The notes under the pieces were generated by a model that was not told the origin of the DNA, made no database searches, and worked only from the letters and a program-made list of their open reading frames with translations. A DNA stretch of 54,947 nucleotides from JAJZQD01 sp021847735. Lineage in GTDB: Bacteria > Bacillota > Thermincolia > Thermincolales > UBA2595. The translations under genes and the position numbers were made by a program. This document shows positions 24,329-32,078 of the stretch, piece after piece. How positions within the stretch are numbered: position 1 is the stretch's first letter; each line of letters starts with the position of its first letter. The stretch is from positions 1-54,947 of the forward strand of contig DAHVYW010000056.1 in assembly GCA_027324025.1 (NCBI GenBank). Reading direction: 5' to 3'.

Positions 24329-25219
24329 TTATTGGTTTGCCACTGTCCATATTTTAAAATTGTTTTCAAACTGTTCCATAGTAATCCCTAGTACGCCCCG
24401 AAAACTTTCACCCATGGTCCGGCCCCTGCCAAGGTCTGTCAAAATGTCTTTAAGATTTTTTTCCCCATATTGGTGAACCAGGTATCTGACGGCCTGCAAT
24501 GATTCGAAGTAAGCCAAATTCTGGTCTGCCAGACTGTCGAAATCTGTGTCCATCATGGATAAGGAATACATATCTTCCGGAACGGTTATATTTGGGTGCT
24601 CCATTTGGTACCCTGTTAACTTACCCTCTTCGTATTGGGCAATCCCTTCGGTAAACCACCGGGTGTAATTTCCACCGGTTTTGTAATCTACCATCAGGTG
24701 GGTTAGTTCATGAGCCACCGGGCCCTCGCTCTCAAAAATCCTAGTGACCTTTGTCGGGTCTGTTTCTTCTACCCAGGCATTGGGGGACAAAATCCGAATT
24801 ACCCCGGCCCAGTAAACCCCCATAGCACTTTCGTCGGCTTCCCAGCCAAAGCTGCGGCCCAACGATTCTTTGGTAGGATATATAACTAAGAGTGTTTTAT
24901 TAAGGGGAGTATAGCCAAAATTCCCGCTAACGGGTGCAAAGCTTTTTTCCGCTACATCCAGCACCAGCTTGGCAATATTGCTATCCCCCGGTTGATATCT
25001 GACAATAAAATGCGATCCGTCAATCTCCTTCCAATTACGGGTCTGCCACAGCATCTGGACCTTGGAAATTTCTCTGACTGCCTTATACATATAGGACCTG
25101 GCCATGACGGGTTCTATGATAATAAAAGCCATAATTAGCAAGGCTAAAACAGCAGTCAGTTTGCCCGTTTTTTGCAGCCAGAAACCGGAATCCATTGAAG
25201 AAACTGCCAGGCTACCCAT
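24329..25219 (-). CDS. Membrane-anchored MA-family metallopeptidase-like protein
   Basis: The zinc motif HELTH is followed 16 residues later by WFTEG, the gluzincin layout of the peptidase-MA-like family (PF13485 type). An N-terminal hydrophobic segment ('LTAVLALLIMAFIIIEPV') would place the catalytic domain outside the cell. I chose the ATG at 25219 (296 residues) because GGGGAGGGG directly precedes it. The frame extends to 25264. The substrate is unknown. It stands among envelope genes. Confidence 0.8.
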   Translation of the reverse strand: MGSLAVSSMDSGFWLQKTGKLTAVLALLIMAFIIIEPVMARSYMYKAVREISKVQMLWQTRNWKEIDGSHFIVRYQPGDSNIAKLVLDVAEKSFAPVSGNFGYTPLNKTLLVIYPTKESLGRSFGWEADESAMGVYWAGVIRILSPNAWVEETDPTKVTRIFESEGPVAHELTHLMVDYKTGGNYTRWFTEGIAQYEEGKLTGYQMEHPNITVPEDMYSLSMMDTDFDSLADQNLAYFESLQAVRYLVHQYGEKNLKDILTDLGRGRTMGESFRGVLGITMEQFENNFKIWTVANQ

Positions 25220-25329
25220 GGCCCGCCCCTCCCCTCTAAAGGTCTCCATGATTTCATTATACAATCTGGTGTCAGCTAAACCTACCGGTAATAATTGGGG
25301 GGGGAGGGGTAACCCCTCAAAAAAAAAAA

Positions 25330-25350
25330 AACCCTGTCCACGACAGGGTT
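25330..25350 (-). terminator. Terminator downstream of the TPR protein gene
   Basis: AACCCTGTC/GACAGGGTT with a 3-nt loop is followed by eleven Ts on the minus strand, a very strong intrinsic terminator. Confidence 0.85.
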
Positions 25351-25368
25351 CCTGTTTCTAATTGACAT

Positions 25369-25980
25369 TTATTTATTGAGAGGTAAACTGTTGCCCTGCG
25401 GTGGCAGTGTGTTGCCTTGCGGCGGCAGTGTGTTGCCTTGCGGTGCCTTGTTAATATCAGCTATCAGACTTTGAGCTTCCTGATAATTGACATCACCCTT
25501 TTCAATTTTTTTCAATTCTTTGAGAGCTTCAGCAGAGTTGTTTTTGCCGTAAAAAAGGTACTTGGCGTAGTTTACCCTGACTGTGCTGTATTTCGGCTGG
25601 ATTGTAAGGGCTTTCTTCGCAAGTTCAATGGCCTTGTCCGTGTTTCCCATATAAAAGTAGGCTGTTGCCAGGTCCCCCAAAACCTGAATATTATTCGGGG
25701 TTTTCTTTAAAACCTCTTCATATCCCTTGATTGCCGAGGTCAGACGCTTTCCGGCCTCATCAGATTTTCCCTTTTGGATAAGAGTCAGCGCTGTTTCGAA
25801 ATCCTGGGTGGCCAGGTATTCTGTCGAACCAGACGTAGTGTTAGCCGCATTGGAACTGGGGGTGCTAAAACTCCCGCCCCAGTAACCAATTGATACCGAA
25901 GCCAGTAAACCAACTGAAATCAGTCCTACCATTATTATCGTAATTGTTTTATTTCTGTTTCTGGCGTTCATAAATGCCAC
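25369..25980 (-). CDS. Membrane-anchored TPR protein with C-terminal PQGN repeats
   Basis: This 203-residue protein has one N-terminal helix (about 12-30), then three TPR units (about 55-165, 'IQVLGDLATAYFYMGNTDKAIELAKKAL'-like). The C-terminus repeats PPQGNTL about three times, from 21-nt tandem units at 25381-25445. The Pro/Gln/Gly tail may be a flexible surface segment, and the unit number probably varies between strains. A GTG start has AAAGGA about 9 nt upstream. Confidence 0.8.
   Translation of the reverse strand: MAFMNARNRNKTITIIMVGLISVGLLASVSIGYWGGSFSTPSSNAANTTSGSTEYLATQDFETALTLIQKGKSDEAGKRLTSAIKGYEEVLKKTPNNIQVLGDLATAYFYMGNTDKAIELAKKALTIQPKYSTVRVNYAKYLFYGKNNSAEALKELKKIEKGDVNYQEAQSLIADINKAPQGNTLPPQGNTLPPQGNSLPLNK
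25381..25445 (-). repeat. 21-bp tandem repeat in the TPR gene
   Basis: About three tandem units of 21 bp (TGTTGCCTTGCGGCGGCAG-like) encode the PPQGNTL repeats at the protein C-terminus. They are in frame and nearly identical, a likely slippage-prone microsatellite. Confidence 0.8.
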
Positions 25981-26210
25981 ACTGTATCATTCCTTTCACG
26001 TTACTCTTAGAGTTAATCTAAATGTTAGGTCTTAGTCTCCGGCAGTTAATTCAAAGCGTAGAAGCAAACTAGAGATATACGAGCCCTTGTCCAGAAATAT
26101 TATAGCACAAGTAATGGCTTATATAAAGAAATAATCGTCGGTAAAATTTCCATTTTTAAGGAGTCTGGCTTAAAAAAACCTTATGGAGCAAGTATCATGC
26201 GGCCAAACAA

Positions 26211-26245
26211 AAAGGCCTCACAGAAATTTTTACTGTGAGGCCTTT
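26211..26245 (-). terminator. Terminator downstream of the M23 peptidase gene
   Basis: A perfect 13-bp stem AAAGGCCTCACAG/CTGTGAGGCCTTT is followed by TTGTTTGG on the minus strand. The remaining gap 25981-26210 holds no gene that I can recognise. Confidence 0.8.
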
Positions 26246-26249
26246 ATTG

Positions 26250-28040
26250 TTATTTTAAGTATCTGATGGGGTTTTGGAAACTTCCCCCATTTAGGACTTC
26301 AAAGTGCAGATGGGATCCGGTACTATGTCCGGTTGAACCCACCAACCCAACCAGGTCGCCCCTGTCGACAGATTGACCAACTGAAACCTCGATTCTGGAT
26401 AGATGGCCGTATCTGGTCACCAAGCCGTTGCTGTGCTTGATAACCACCATCTTACCGTAACCGCCTTCCCAACCTGCTGATATTACTACACCGGCAGCAG
26501 CAGCCCCAACGGGTTCCCCTTTTGTGCCGTCAATATCTATACCTGTATGCATACTGCCCCAGCGCCTGCCATAGCCGGATGTAATTCTTCCGCTGATGGG
26601 CCAGCCAACTCTTCCACCCCGTCCGCGGGATGCTACAACATACTTGGAACCTCTGATTACCACCTGATTAGTGGCCTCCTGCAGTACCTTTTCCTTGAGA
26701 ACTTCCTTGCCGGCAATACTGCCGTTTTTCATTACTATTCGGTAGGTTACTTCCCTAGACCCGCTCCTGCCATGGGTTTTGACCTTTTCGCGCCCACGCC
26801 ACAAGCTGTTGTCTGTTTGGACCACAACTTTATATGGCAGGTTCTCTTTTAAGGTTCGTTCCCCGGTGATTAAAACATTAATCATTGGCTCGAGAGCTAC
26901 CAGGTTGATTTCCTGATCCAGGTTGAGGTGTTCACCTTTTATGGTCGGGTTTATTTTGAGCAGGTCTGCTACGTGCATATTATAGCGGCGGGCAATTGAC
27001 CAAAGGGAATCCCCTTCATCCACTATATGAGTAACTTTCCTTTGTTTCCCCTGTTTTAAGACCTGAACTGCCTTTTCTGAAGATAAAACATCATTCAGAG
27101 AGGCCGGAACATCAGCCAGTTCAACTTTTTCCTGGAAGTCCACGGATGTCACATTTAACCCGTCAAGCTTGAAAGAATCCTTAAGCCGTTGCAGTACACT
27201 CTCCGCGGTGCGGTTATCAGTGACAATCACCGTTAATTGCCCGTTGGCTTTAATCCCAGTGGCGACAGCGATAAAAGCAAGGTTTTTGTTCAGTTTACTT
27301 TTTAAGGAGACCAGGCTGTCAAGCTGGTATTTCTTTGCTTTGGTACTTTCAAAAGTAAGAGTCTGCCGCACATTTACATTGCGTTTCCAGATCCTTGCTT
27401 TCTCAGCTTTCAGGTTCAGTAAAAGCTTTTCTGCATCGGCCTTTTCCGTAATGGTAGCAATCTTTTTGCCGTCGATTTCAACCGCAAAGGCATTCACTCT
27501 TGTATTGGCATTAATCAGAAGGCCGCCAAAAACAAGAACGAGCAAGCTTGCTACTACTACCCTTGTGTTAAGGTGTTTCTGGAAATTGCCGGGTACAGAA
27601 AGTTGAGAAAGCGAGAACTTGGGAATTTCAAGTCTCTTAATTTTTTGTAGGAGGGCTTTAAAGGATTCCGATCCCCCAATTTTTTGTAAATAGGCTTTAG
27701 GGGATTCCGGTCTCTTAATTTTTTGCAGATAGGCTTTAAGGGATTCCGGTCTCTTAATTTTTTGCAGATAGGCTTTGAGGGATTCCGGTAGACAGAAATG
27801 CTGATTTAAACTTCCGAGGTTTTTCAAAAGGCGAGGTCTGTGGCTGCTCCGTACACGATGTCGCAATCGCTGATGGCTGTATTTAGCTTTAAGAAGTTTT
27901 GTTTTGTTTGAGGTTTGGCTGATAAATGAAGCGGAAAGTCTAGGCAAAGGAAGTTTACTCGAGCATTTCTTGACAAGGGCGTCCAGGTCTTTCTTTGCCC
28001 CCGCAAGCAGCTCATAAATATTCTTCTTGTTCGACTTCAT
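26250..28040 (-). CDS. M23 peptidoglycan endopeptidase with LysM and G5 domains
   Basis: This is a cell-wall hydrolase of about 596 residues. From the N-terminus it has a basic cytoplasmic region with four or five 13-residue repeats (ESLKAYLQKIKRP-like), a transmembrane helix ('VVASLLVLVFGGLLI'), a LysM motif ('HIVDEGDSLWSIARRYN'), a G5 domain, and an M23 lysostaphin-type domain with zinc ligands in 'HTGIDIDG' and 'HLHFE'. The ATG at 28040 has AAAGGAG 8 nt upstream and is preferred to 28079. It has its own promoter at 28145-28173 and a leader hairpin. The repeats before the membrane helix are unusual for this family. Confidence 0.92.
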   Translation of the reverse strand: MKSNKKNIYELLAGAKKDLDALVKKCSSKLPLPRLSASFISQTSNKTKLLKAKYSHQRLRHRVRSSHRPRLLKNLGSLNQHFCLPESLKAYLQKIKRPESLKAYLQKIKRPESPKAYLQKIGGSESFKALLQKIKRLEIPKFSLSQLSVPGNFQKHLNTRVVVASLLVLVFGGLLINANTRVNAFAVEIDGKKIATITEKADAEKLLLNLKAEKARIWKRNVNVRQTLTFESTKAKKYQLDSLVSLKSKLNKNLAFIAVATGIKANGQLTVIVTDNRTAESVLQRLKDSFKLDGLNVTSVDFQEKVELADVPASLNDVLSSEKAVQVLKQGKQRKVTHIVDEGDSLWSIARRYNMHVADLLKINPTIKGEHLNLDQEINLVALEPMINVLITGERTLKENLPYKVVVQTDNSLWRGREKVKTHGRSGSREVTYRIVMKNGSIAGKEVLKEKVLQEATNQVVIRGSKYVVASRGRGGRVGWPISGRITSGYGRRWGSMHTGIDIDGTKGEPVGAAAAGVVISAGWEGGYGKMVVIKHSNGLVTRYGHLSRIEVSVGQSVDRGDLVGLVGSTGHSTGSHLHFEVLNGGSFQNPIRYLK

Positions 28041-28083
28041 ACTCGCTCCTTTCTGAACGAATCGCTTATTTTTTGACAAAAAA

Positions 28084-28104
28084 GGACATTCTTTTGGGAT
28101 GTCC
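28084..28104 (-). terminator. Attenuator-like hairpin in the M23 peptidase leader
   Basis: On the minus strand GGACAT/ATGTCC is followed by TTTTTT, between the promoter (28145-28173) and the gene start (28040). Its position makes it a candidate leader attenuator. The stem is short. Confidence 0.5.
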
Positions 28105-28144
28105 TGATAACCATTTTTGCTTAATTTTTCATTAATTTACCCTT

Positions 28145-28173
28145 ATTATAGCATAGGAAACCTTTTCCGTAAA
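28145..28173 (-). promoter_or_regulatory. Sigma-A promoter of the M23 peptidase gene
   Basis: TTTACG, a 17-nt spacer and TATAAT on the minus strand. Transcription would start near 28138, giving a leader of about 100 nt. Confidence 0.75.
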
Positions 28174-28196
28174 CCCTAAATTTTCGACATTAGTCA

Positions 28197-28221
28197 AAAC
28201 CGCCCTGTTTAGGGCGGTTTT
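28197..28221 (-). terminator. Terminator downstream of the SCIFF maturase gene
   Basis: AAAACCGCCCT/AGGGCGGTTTT with a short loop lies just past the maturase stop and before the next promoter. Confidence 0.8.
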
Positions 28222-28265
28222 CGTAGAATAGCTGTATTTATTTCAATAAATATCGTTAAATGTCT

Positions 28266-29630
28266 CTAAATCTCGTTATAGCCTGCTTTTAAGACCTGGG
28301 TATAAATCGCACACTCTAACCGCTTTTTCTCAAGTTCGCAGCCGATATGGTAGGGTTCCATGATTGTGGCATTAGCTAACTCCGCATTGGCATGGCACCC
28401 ACCGCCGCAATGGAACCTGGCCCAGCAGCTGCGGCACTTTTCCTTGTTATAAATATGGGCTTGGCGGAATTTATTGACCAATTCCATGTTAGTGACACCA
28501 TTAAGTACATTACCAAGCAAAAACTGCTCCCTGCCCACAAACTGGTGACAGGGGTATAAATCCCCTTCCGGAGTAACCGCCATATACTCGTGCCCCGCGC
28601 CGCAGCCGGAAAGCCTCTTGGGAATGCAGGGGCCGTTATTTAAATCAAGATTAAAATGAAAGAATTCAAAAGGGCGGTCTTCCTTCATGCGCCGCAAATA
28701 CTCCCCGGTCAGGGTTTCATATTCATTGAAAATCTCCGGAAGGTCACCCTCTTTTATTGACCAGTCCTCGGCAGGGGAACCCACAACAGGCTCAACAGAA
28801 ATATACCTGTAGCCCAGGTCGGCAAGGTGAAGGGCATCCCGGGAAAAATCCAGGTTGTATCGGGTAAAGGTACCCCTGACAAAATAGTTTTCGTTATTTC
28901 TGCTGTTAACAAAGGACGTAATTTTAGGCCTGATTAAAGCATAACTGCCTCTCCCCGTCCCTGCCATGGCTCTCATCGCATCGTTTACAGCCGGTCTGCC
29001 GTCAAGACTGAGGACCACACTTATGTTTTCGCTGTTTAAGAAATCAGTAATTTCATCATTAAGCAAAAGGGCGTTGGTAGTTAATGTAAACTTGATTTCT
29101 TTCTTCTTTCCGGCAGCCCTTGTTTTGCCGTATGAGACCAGCTTCCGGACGGTTTCTATATTCATCAGCGGCTCACCACCGAAAAAATCCAGTTCACAGT
29201 GGCGGCGCCCGGCAGATTGTGCAAGCAGGAAGTCGATAGCCTGACACCCAGTCTCAAAAGTCATAAGGGTCCTGTTGCCGCCAAAATGACCGCTCCCGGC
29301 AAAACAGTAGCTGCACCGGAGATTACAATCATGGGAAACATTCAGGCAAATAGATTTCACAACGGGTGGTGCGTCATATACAGGAACTCCCCCGGTGTAA
29401 CTGTCCTCTGCCAACAGGGTCCCTTCAGTTACGAGCCTGGAGATTTCAGCCAACACTTCACGAACTTCCTCCGGGTGATACTTTCTTGCATGTTTTGCTA
29501 TTATTTCTTCCTCTGAAAGAACGCGGAAATCATCAACAACGTCCCAGGCGGCCGCATCCATTACATGCACCGTTCCGCTGTTCACATCAAGCACAATTTT
29601 TGTTCCCTCAATTTCAAACTTATGTATCAA
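28266..29630 (-). CDS. scfB: SCIFF peptide maturase (radical SAM/SPASM)
   Basis: This enzyme of about 454 residues installs thioether crosslinks in the SCIFF peptide encoded just upstream. The radical SAM motif is in 'NVSHDCNLRCSYCFAG' (Cx3Cx2C), and the C-terminal SPASM cysteines include 'PCHQFVG' and 'CRSCWARFHCGGGCH'. I chose the TTG at 29630 because it gives MIHKFEIEG, the N-terminus usual in this family, with GGGGG 8 nt upstream. An ATG at 29636 is also possible. A terminator-like hairpin lies between it and the precursor gene, so the two may be expressed at different levels. Confidence 0.92.
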   Translation of the reverse strand: MIHKFEIEGTKIVLDVNSGTVHVMDAAAWDVVDDFRVLSEEEIIAKHARKYHPEEVREVLAEISRLVTEGTLLAEDSYTGGVPVYDAPPVVKSICLNVSHDCNLRCSYCFAGSGHFGGNRTLMTFETGCQAIDFLLAQSAGRRHCELDFFGGEPLMNIETVRKLVSYGKTRAAGKKKEIKFTLTTNALLLNDEITDFLNSENISVVLSLDGRPAVNDAMRAMAGTGRGSYALIRPKITSFVNSRNNENYFVRGTFTRYNLDFSRDALHLADLGYRYISVEPVVGSPAEDWSIKEGDLPEIFNEYETLTGEYLRRMKEDRPFEFFHFNLDLNNGPCIPKRLSGCGAGHEYMAVTPEGDLYPCHQFVGREQFLLGNVLNGVTNMELVNKFRQAHIYNKEKCRSCWARFHCGGGCHANAELANATIMEPYHIGCELEKKRLECAIYTQVLKAGYNEI

Positions 29631-29667
29631 TGTCATGTCCCCCAAAGCATTTTTCACTCAAAAAATT

Positions 29668-29694
29668 AACCTAATCCCCAAAGAGGATCAGGTT
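29668..29694 (-). terminator. Partial terminator between SCIFF precursor and maturase
   Basis: The minus strand shows AACCTGATCC/GGATTAGGTT (one mismatch) followed by AATTTTTT. In this position it should let most transcripts end after the precursor gene, giving more peptide than enzyme. Confidence 0.65.
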
Positions 29695-29741
29695 TGGTTA
29701 GAAGATTTCAGACAGCTTCAACTGCGACGGTTTGGTTCTGG

Positions 29742-29882
29742 TTATTTAGCACAGACCTGGTTGCCAACTGTGCAGGATGTCTTGCAGGCAGATTGGCAGG
29801 ACGCCTGGCATTCTCCGCAGCCGCCTTTTTTAACGGTTTCCTGAAGGTTCAGCTTATTGACGGTTTTAATGTGTTTGGACAT
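29742..29882 (-). CDS. scfA: SCIFF ranthipeptide precursor (six cysteines in forty-five)
   Basis: This 46-residue peptide begins MSKHIKTVNKLNLQETVKKG and has a C-terminal half with six Cys (GCGEC, ASC, SAC, TSC, QVC), matching the conserved SCIFF family of clostridia. GGAGG lies 7 nt before the ATG. The maturase gene follows on the same strand. The mature product carries Cys-derived thioether links, and its biological role is not settled in the family. The gene is too short for most gene-length cut-offs. Confidence 0.93.
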   Translation of the reverse strand: MSKHIKTVNKLNLQETVKKGGCGECQASCQSACKTSCTVGNQVCAK

Positions 29883-29921
29883 ATGGTAACCTCCTATGTA
29901 AATATGTTCTTAAGATAATAT

Positions 29922-29997
29922 TGGAGCGGATGACGGGGCTCGAACCCGCAACCCTCGGCTTGGGAAGCCGATACTCTACCAATTGAGCTACATCCGC
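29922..29997 (-). tRNA. tRNA-Gly (CCC)
   Basis: A complete cloverleaf on the minus strand: acceptor GCGGATG/CATCCGC, D arm with TAGCTCAATTGGTAGAG, anticodon loop TTCCCAA (anticodon CCC), T arm GGGTTCGAGCCCC and an encoded CCA end. Confidence 0.95.
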
Positions 29998-30232
29998 AAT
30001 AAAATCAAGGCTTTGAAGTTTTTCTAGTTGTTTAAGACGTTCGGCCTAGTCTTTTTACTAACGCTTTTAGTCCATCGGCTTGGTTCCCCATTCCGTAAAA
30101 TATATTATAAGACTTTAACGGTTATTAGTCAAATGGTTAATATAAGAAATATTTTAGCAACAAGACCACTTATGCTTAGTAACCACAACCATTCTTTGAT
30201 TCGGTCAAAACCCATATATTTTACCACCAAAG

Positions 30233-30261
30233 TTGACAGATTGCAAATATTATGATATAAA
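30233..30261 (+). promoter_or_regulatory. Orphan consensus sigma-A promoter
   Basis: TTGACA, a 17-nt spacer and TATAAA. No coding region lies downstream on this strand. The predicted transcript starts near 30268 and runs into a structured segment. Confidence 0.75.
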
Positions 30262-30267
30262 TTAGTC

Positions 30268-30352
30268 AAATAGAGTAAACGAAATGTCCTGTCTTGACCG
30301 AAGTCCTAAGTGCCACTTGGGATATTAATGTAGGTCGGATGGGGCATTTTCT
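30268..30352 (+). ncRNA. Candidate structured small RNA
   Basis: Downstream of a consensus promoter, AAATGTCC (30282-30289) pairs with GGGCATTT near 30342-30349, TTGACC pairs with GGTCGG inside it, and a separate hairpin CCTAAGTGCCACTTGGG lies in the middle. A T-rich tail (TTTTCTTATTTTC) follows. No ORF fits. I do not recognise the family. The rest of 29998-30232 shows no feature. An open frame at 30028-30255 lacks a ribosome binding site. Confidence 0.5.
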
Positions 30353-31185
30353 TATTTTCGCTTTTTCCCTTTCGTGGGGTTAACTTCAAAGTCATTAGGT
30401 CTAAAACACCAGTGACGGTATTCATGTTCCCATAGATTTTTTATATCACCTTGTAAGCCAGTTGATATTCCTACATTAAAATTGGGATAAATACCTCTTA
30501 TCTTCCTATTGATATGCTTATAAAGTGCTTCTTTTGCAACAGTTCGTTTTCCTCTCCTCCTCGACCCTTCAGGTTTCTCTAAATGACCATTGTTCAATCT
30601 AAAGTGCATTGCTCCTAGAATTATATCCATACACTGCAAAATGGGGTGTTCGTGAGAGCACACCTCAGTTATATCTTCCTTTTTCATTCTCAAGTTGGTA
30701 TCTAAGAAGTGGGTGTTTTGAAGCCTGTATATGAACTCTTTAAATTCCTCGCATTTCATATTAGTGTCTGGTAATTTATCAAAATAGATGCGTACATTGA
30801 CATGTTGACCATTTTGGGAACAGTGTTTAAGCCCAAAAGCGTGCTTAATAAACTGATAGTATAGGATGAAAAACTCCTTTTCTCTTTGTTCCTTCGTTAA
30901 ATTTATAGCTTGTATGTAGTTTTGAGTAAACATGATTCTAATCTTCACTTTTCCCTCTTGGATAAATTCGAAAAACGTGTCCATAAGGGATATATATTTG
31001 TTTAGGTACTGTGAGGTAACCTTCTGCCATTTAACTTCACCTAAAAGATTTAACTCATCTTTTTTTGCTTCTATCGTGTTGTTGATATTATCAAAATCAG
31101 CTGATTTAACTAATGCCCCACCGTAGAAATTCCCAAAATAAACTCCTTTTTTAGAAGATTCGTCACAATAAATTATTAAGTTCAT
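30352..31185 (-). CDS. DUF3800 domain protein
   Basis: This 277-residue protein has an N-terminal 'LIIYCDESSKKGVYF' (the Asp-Glu of the DUF3800 RNase H-like fold), a mid-region Asp ('VRIYFDKLPD') and a C-terminal 'HPILQCMDIILGAMH' metal-site Asp. DUF3800 proteins are of unknown function and are common on mobile and defence islands. AGGAGG precedes the ATG. The gene is markedly AT-rich compared with its neighbours and sits alone between tRNA genes, which suggests acquisition. Confidence 0.85.
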   Translation of the reverse strand: MNLIIYCDESSKKGVYFGNFYGGALVKSADFDNINNTIEAKKDELNLLGEVKWQKVTSQYLNKYISLMDTFFEFIQEGKVKIRIMFTQNYIQAINLTKEQREKEFFILYYQFIKHAFGLKHCSQNGQHVNVRIYFDKLPDTNMKCEEFKEFIYRLQNTHFLDTNLRMKKEDITEVCSHEHPILQCMDIILGAMHFRLNNGHLEKPEGSRRRGKRTVAKEALYKHINRKIRGIYPNFNVGISTGLQGDIKNLWEHEYRHWCFRPNDFEVNPTKGKKRK

Positions 31186-31206
31186 AACTACCTCCTGAAC
31201 CCTGAC

Positions 31207-31255
31207 CTTATATAAGGATTTAATAATGTTCTCCCCTAATGATGATAAATCCTTC
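31207..31255 (-). promoter_or_regulatory. Dyad elements upstream of the DUF3800 gene
   Basis: The palindrome CCTTATATAAGG (31207-31218) overlaps a larger inverted repeat AAGGATTTA...TAAATCCTT (31215-31223 and 31247-31255), 20-70 bp before the gene. They may form an operator or leader hairpin. Beyond them, 31256-31650 contains no recognisable gene. Confidence 0.45.
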
Positions 31256-31652
31256 TCACATTGCGTTTAAGGTATCAAACTACGTTTTTTAAGGTTTGGG
31301 AGTTTTATAATGTTTTCGCAAACGCAACACACTTTACTAGTTGTAAACTACCCCCACTCCTTTGTGTGCGACATCAGTAGTAGCCGAAAAAGAGAAAGAA
31401 CTGGCTTCCACCAGTTCTAAACCATTAAACCTATTCCTTCTTTGTTTAACAGTTTTAAACGTGCTTAAAGTCCATACTAAACTTTTGCGAGATGGGTTAA
31501 CTAAACCAAACCTAATTTATAATCAGAAAGTTCGCGAATGCAAACCTCCTACCCTCTCATAGCCGTAGGCGGAGAGAAGAGGTTCTTGTGCAAAGGCCAA
31601 GCAGCGGCACTCAGCAACCCGTCAAAAGGTAACCATAGTAATATGAATCAAA

Positions 31653-31772
31653 GGCTGTTCAAAAGCAAGTATAGCAAGGAAGTGGTTGTTCTCGAGGCTG
31701 AGATAGTACTTGGCGTACATCGAAGCCTCGGAAACAACAACTGACGCAGCTAGACGACGCTTTTCAACAGCC
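31653..31772. repeat. 120-bp imperfect palindromic element
   Basis: Terminal arms GGCTGTTCAAAAGC and GCTTTTCAACAGCC (13/14 complementary) enclose inner arms GTTGTT...CGAGGCT / AGCCTCGG...AACAAC and a GTAC...GTAC core. It could fold into one long hairpin and has the look of a MITE or REP-type element. It contains AGCAAGGAAG, as do the palindromes at 47976 and 54864, but it is otherwise different. Confidence 0.7.
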
Positions 31773-31784
31773 GCCAAAAGCTAA

Positions 31785-31813
31785 AGGGGTGTTGACTATA
31801 CGTCAACACCCCT
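31785..31813 (-). terminator. Terminator downstream of tRNA-Glu
   Basis: A perfect 12-bp stem AGGGGTGTTGAC/GTCAACACCCCT is followed by TTTAGCTTTTGG on the minus strand. It ends the tRNA-Lys/tRNA-Glu transcript. Confidence 0.85.
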
Positions 31814-31826
31814 GTTCGTTTCAAAC

Positions 31827-31902
31827 TGGTGACCCCTACGGGATTCGAACCCGTGTAACCGCCGTGAAAGGGCGGTGTCTTAAACCGCTTGACCAAGGGG
31901 CC
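31827..31902 (-). tRNA. tRNA-Glu (UUC)
   Basis: A complete cloverleaf: acceptor GGCCCCT/AGGGGTC, anticodon stem CCGCC/GGCGG with loop CTTTCAC (anticodon TTC), T arm CGGGTTCGAATCCCG and an encoded CCA. Confidence 0.95.
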
Positions 31903-31910
31903 ATATTAAG

Positions 31911-31986
31911 TGGTGAGCCATCGCGGGCTCGAACCGCGGACACCCTGATTAAAAGTCAGGTGCTCTACCAACTGAGCTAATGGCTC
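31911..31986 (-). tRNA. tRNA-Lys (UUU)
   Basis: A complete cloverleaf: acceptor GAGCCAT/ATGGCTC, anticodon loop CTTTTAA (anticodon TTT), T arm GCGGTTCGAGCCCGC and an encoded CCA. It lies 8 bp from tRNA-Glu, as a two-gene tRNA operon. Confidence 0.95.
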
Positions 31987-32078
31987 GAAAGGGTCTCACA
32001 GATACATATGTTACTACATAGATACTTCCTTGTCAACCTGTTTTTTGTTGGTTCCGCCACTTGGTTCCGCCACTCTCT

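Noticed and set aside
25381..25445. Short tandem repeats as a CRISPR array
   Set aside because: The units are contiguous 21-bp in-frame codons without spacers, inside the TPR gene.
27650..27800. 39-bp repeats as CRISPR or a recombination array
   Set aside because: They are in-frame protein repeats within the peptidase gene, and no spacers are present.
28041..28140. c-di-AMP (ydaO) riboswitch upstream of the M23/LysM peptidase
   Set aside because: The leader is too short and lacks the conserved ydaO segments. Only a simple hairpin is present.
30028..30255. 75-residue open frame after tRNA-Gly
   Set aside because: It has no ribosome binding site and no recognisable motif, and it overlaps the orphan promoter.
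31362..31744. Two short plus-strand frames (66 and 68 residues)
   Set aside because: They cross the palindromic element, show no coding signature and lack ribosome binding sites.
29922..31986. Classical tRNA-integrated island
   Set aside because: No duplicated tRNA 3' end or integrase gene is visible between the tRNA genes, so insertion at a tRNA is not supported.
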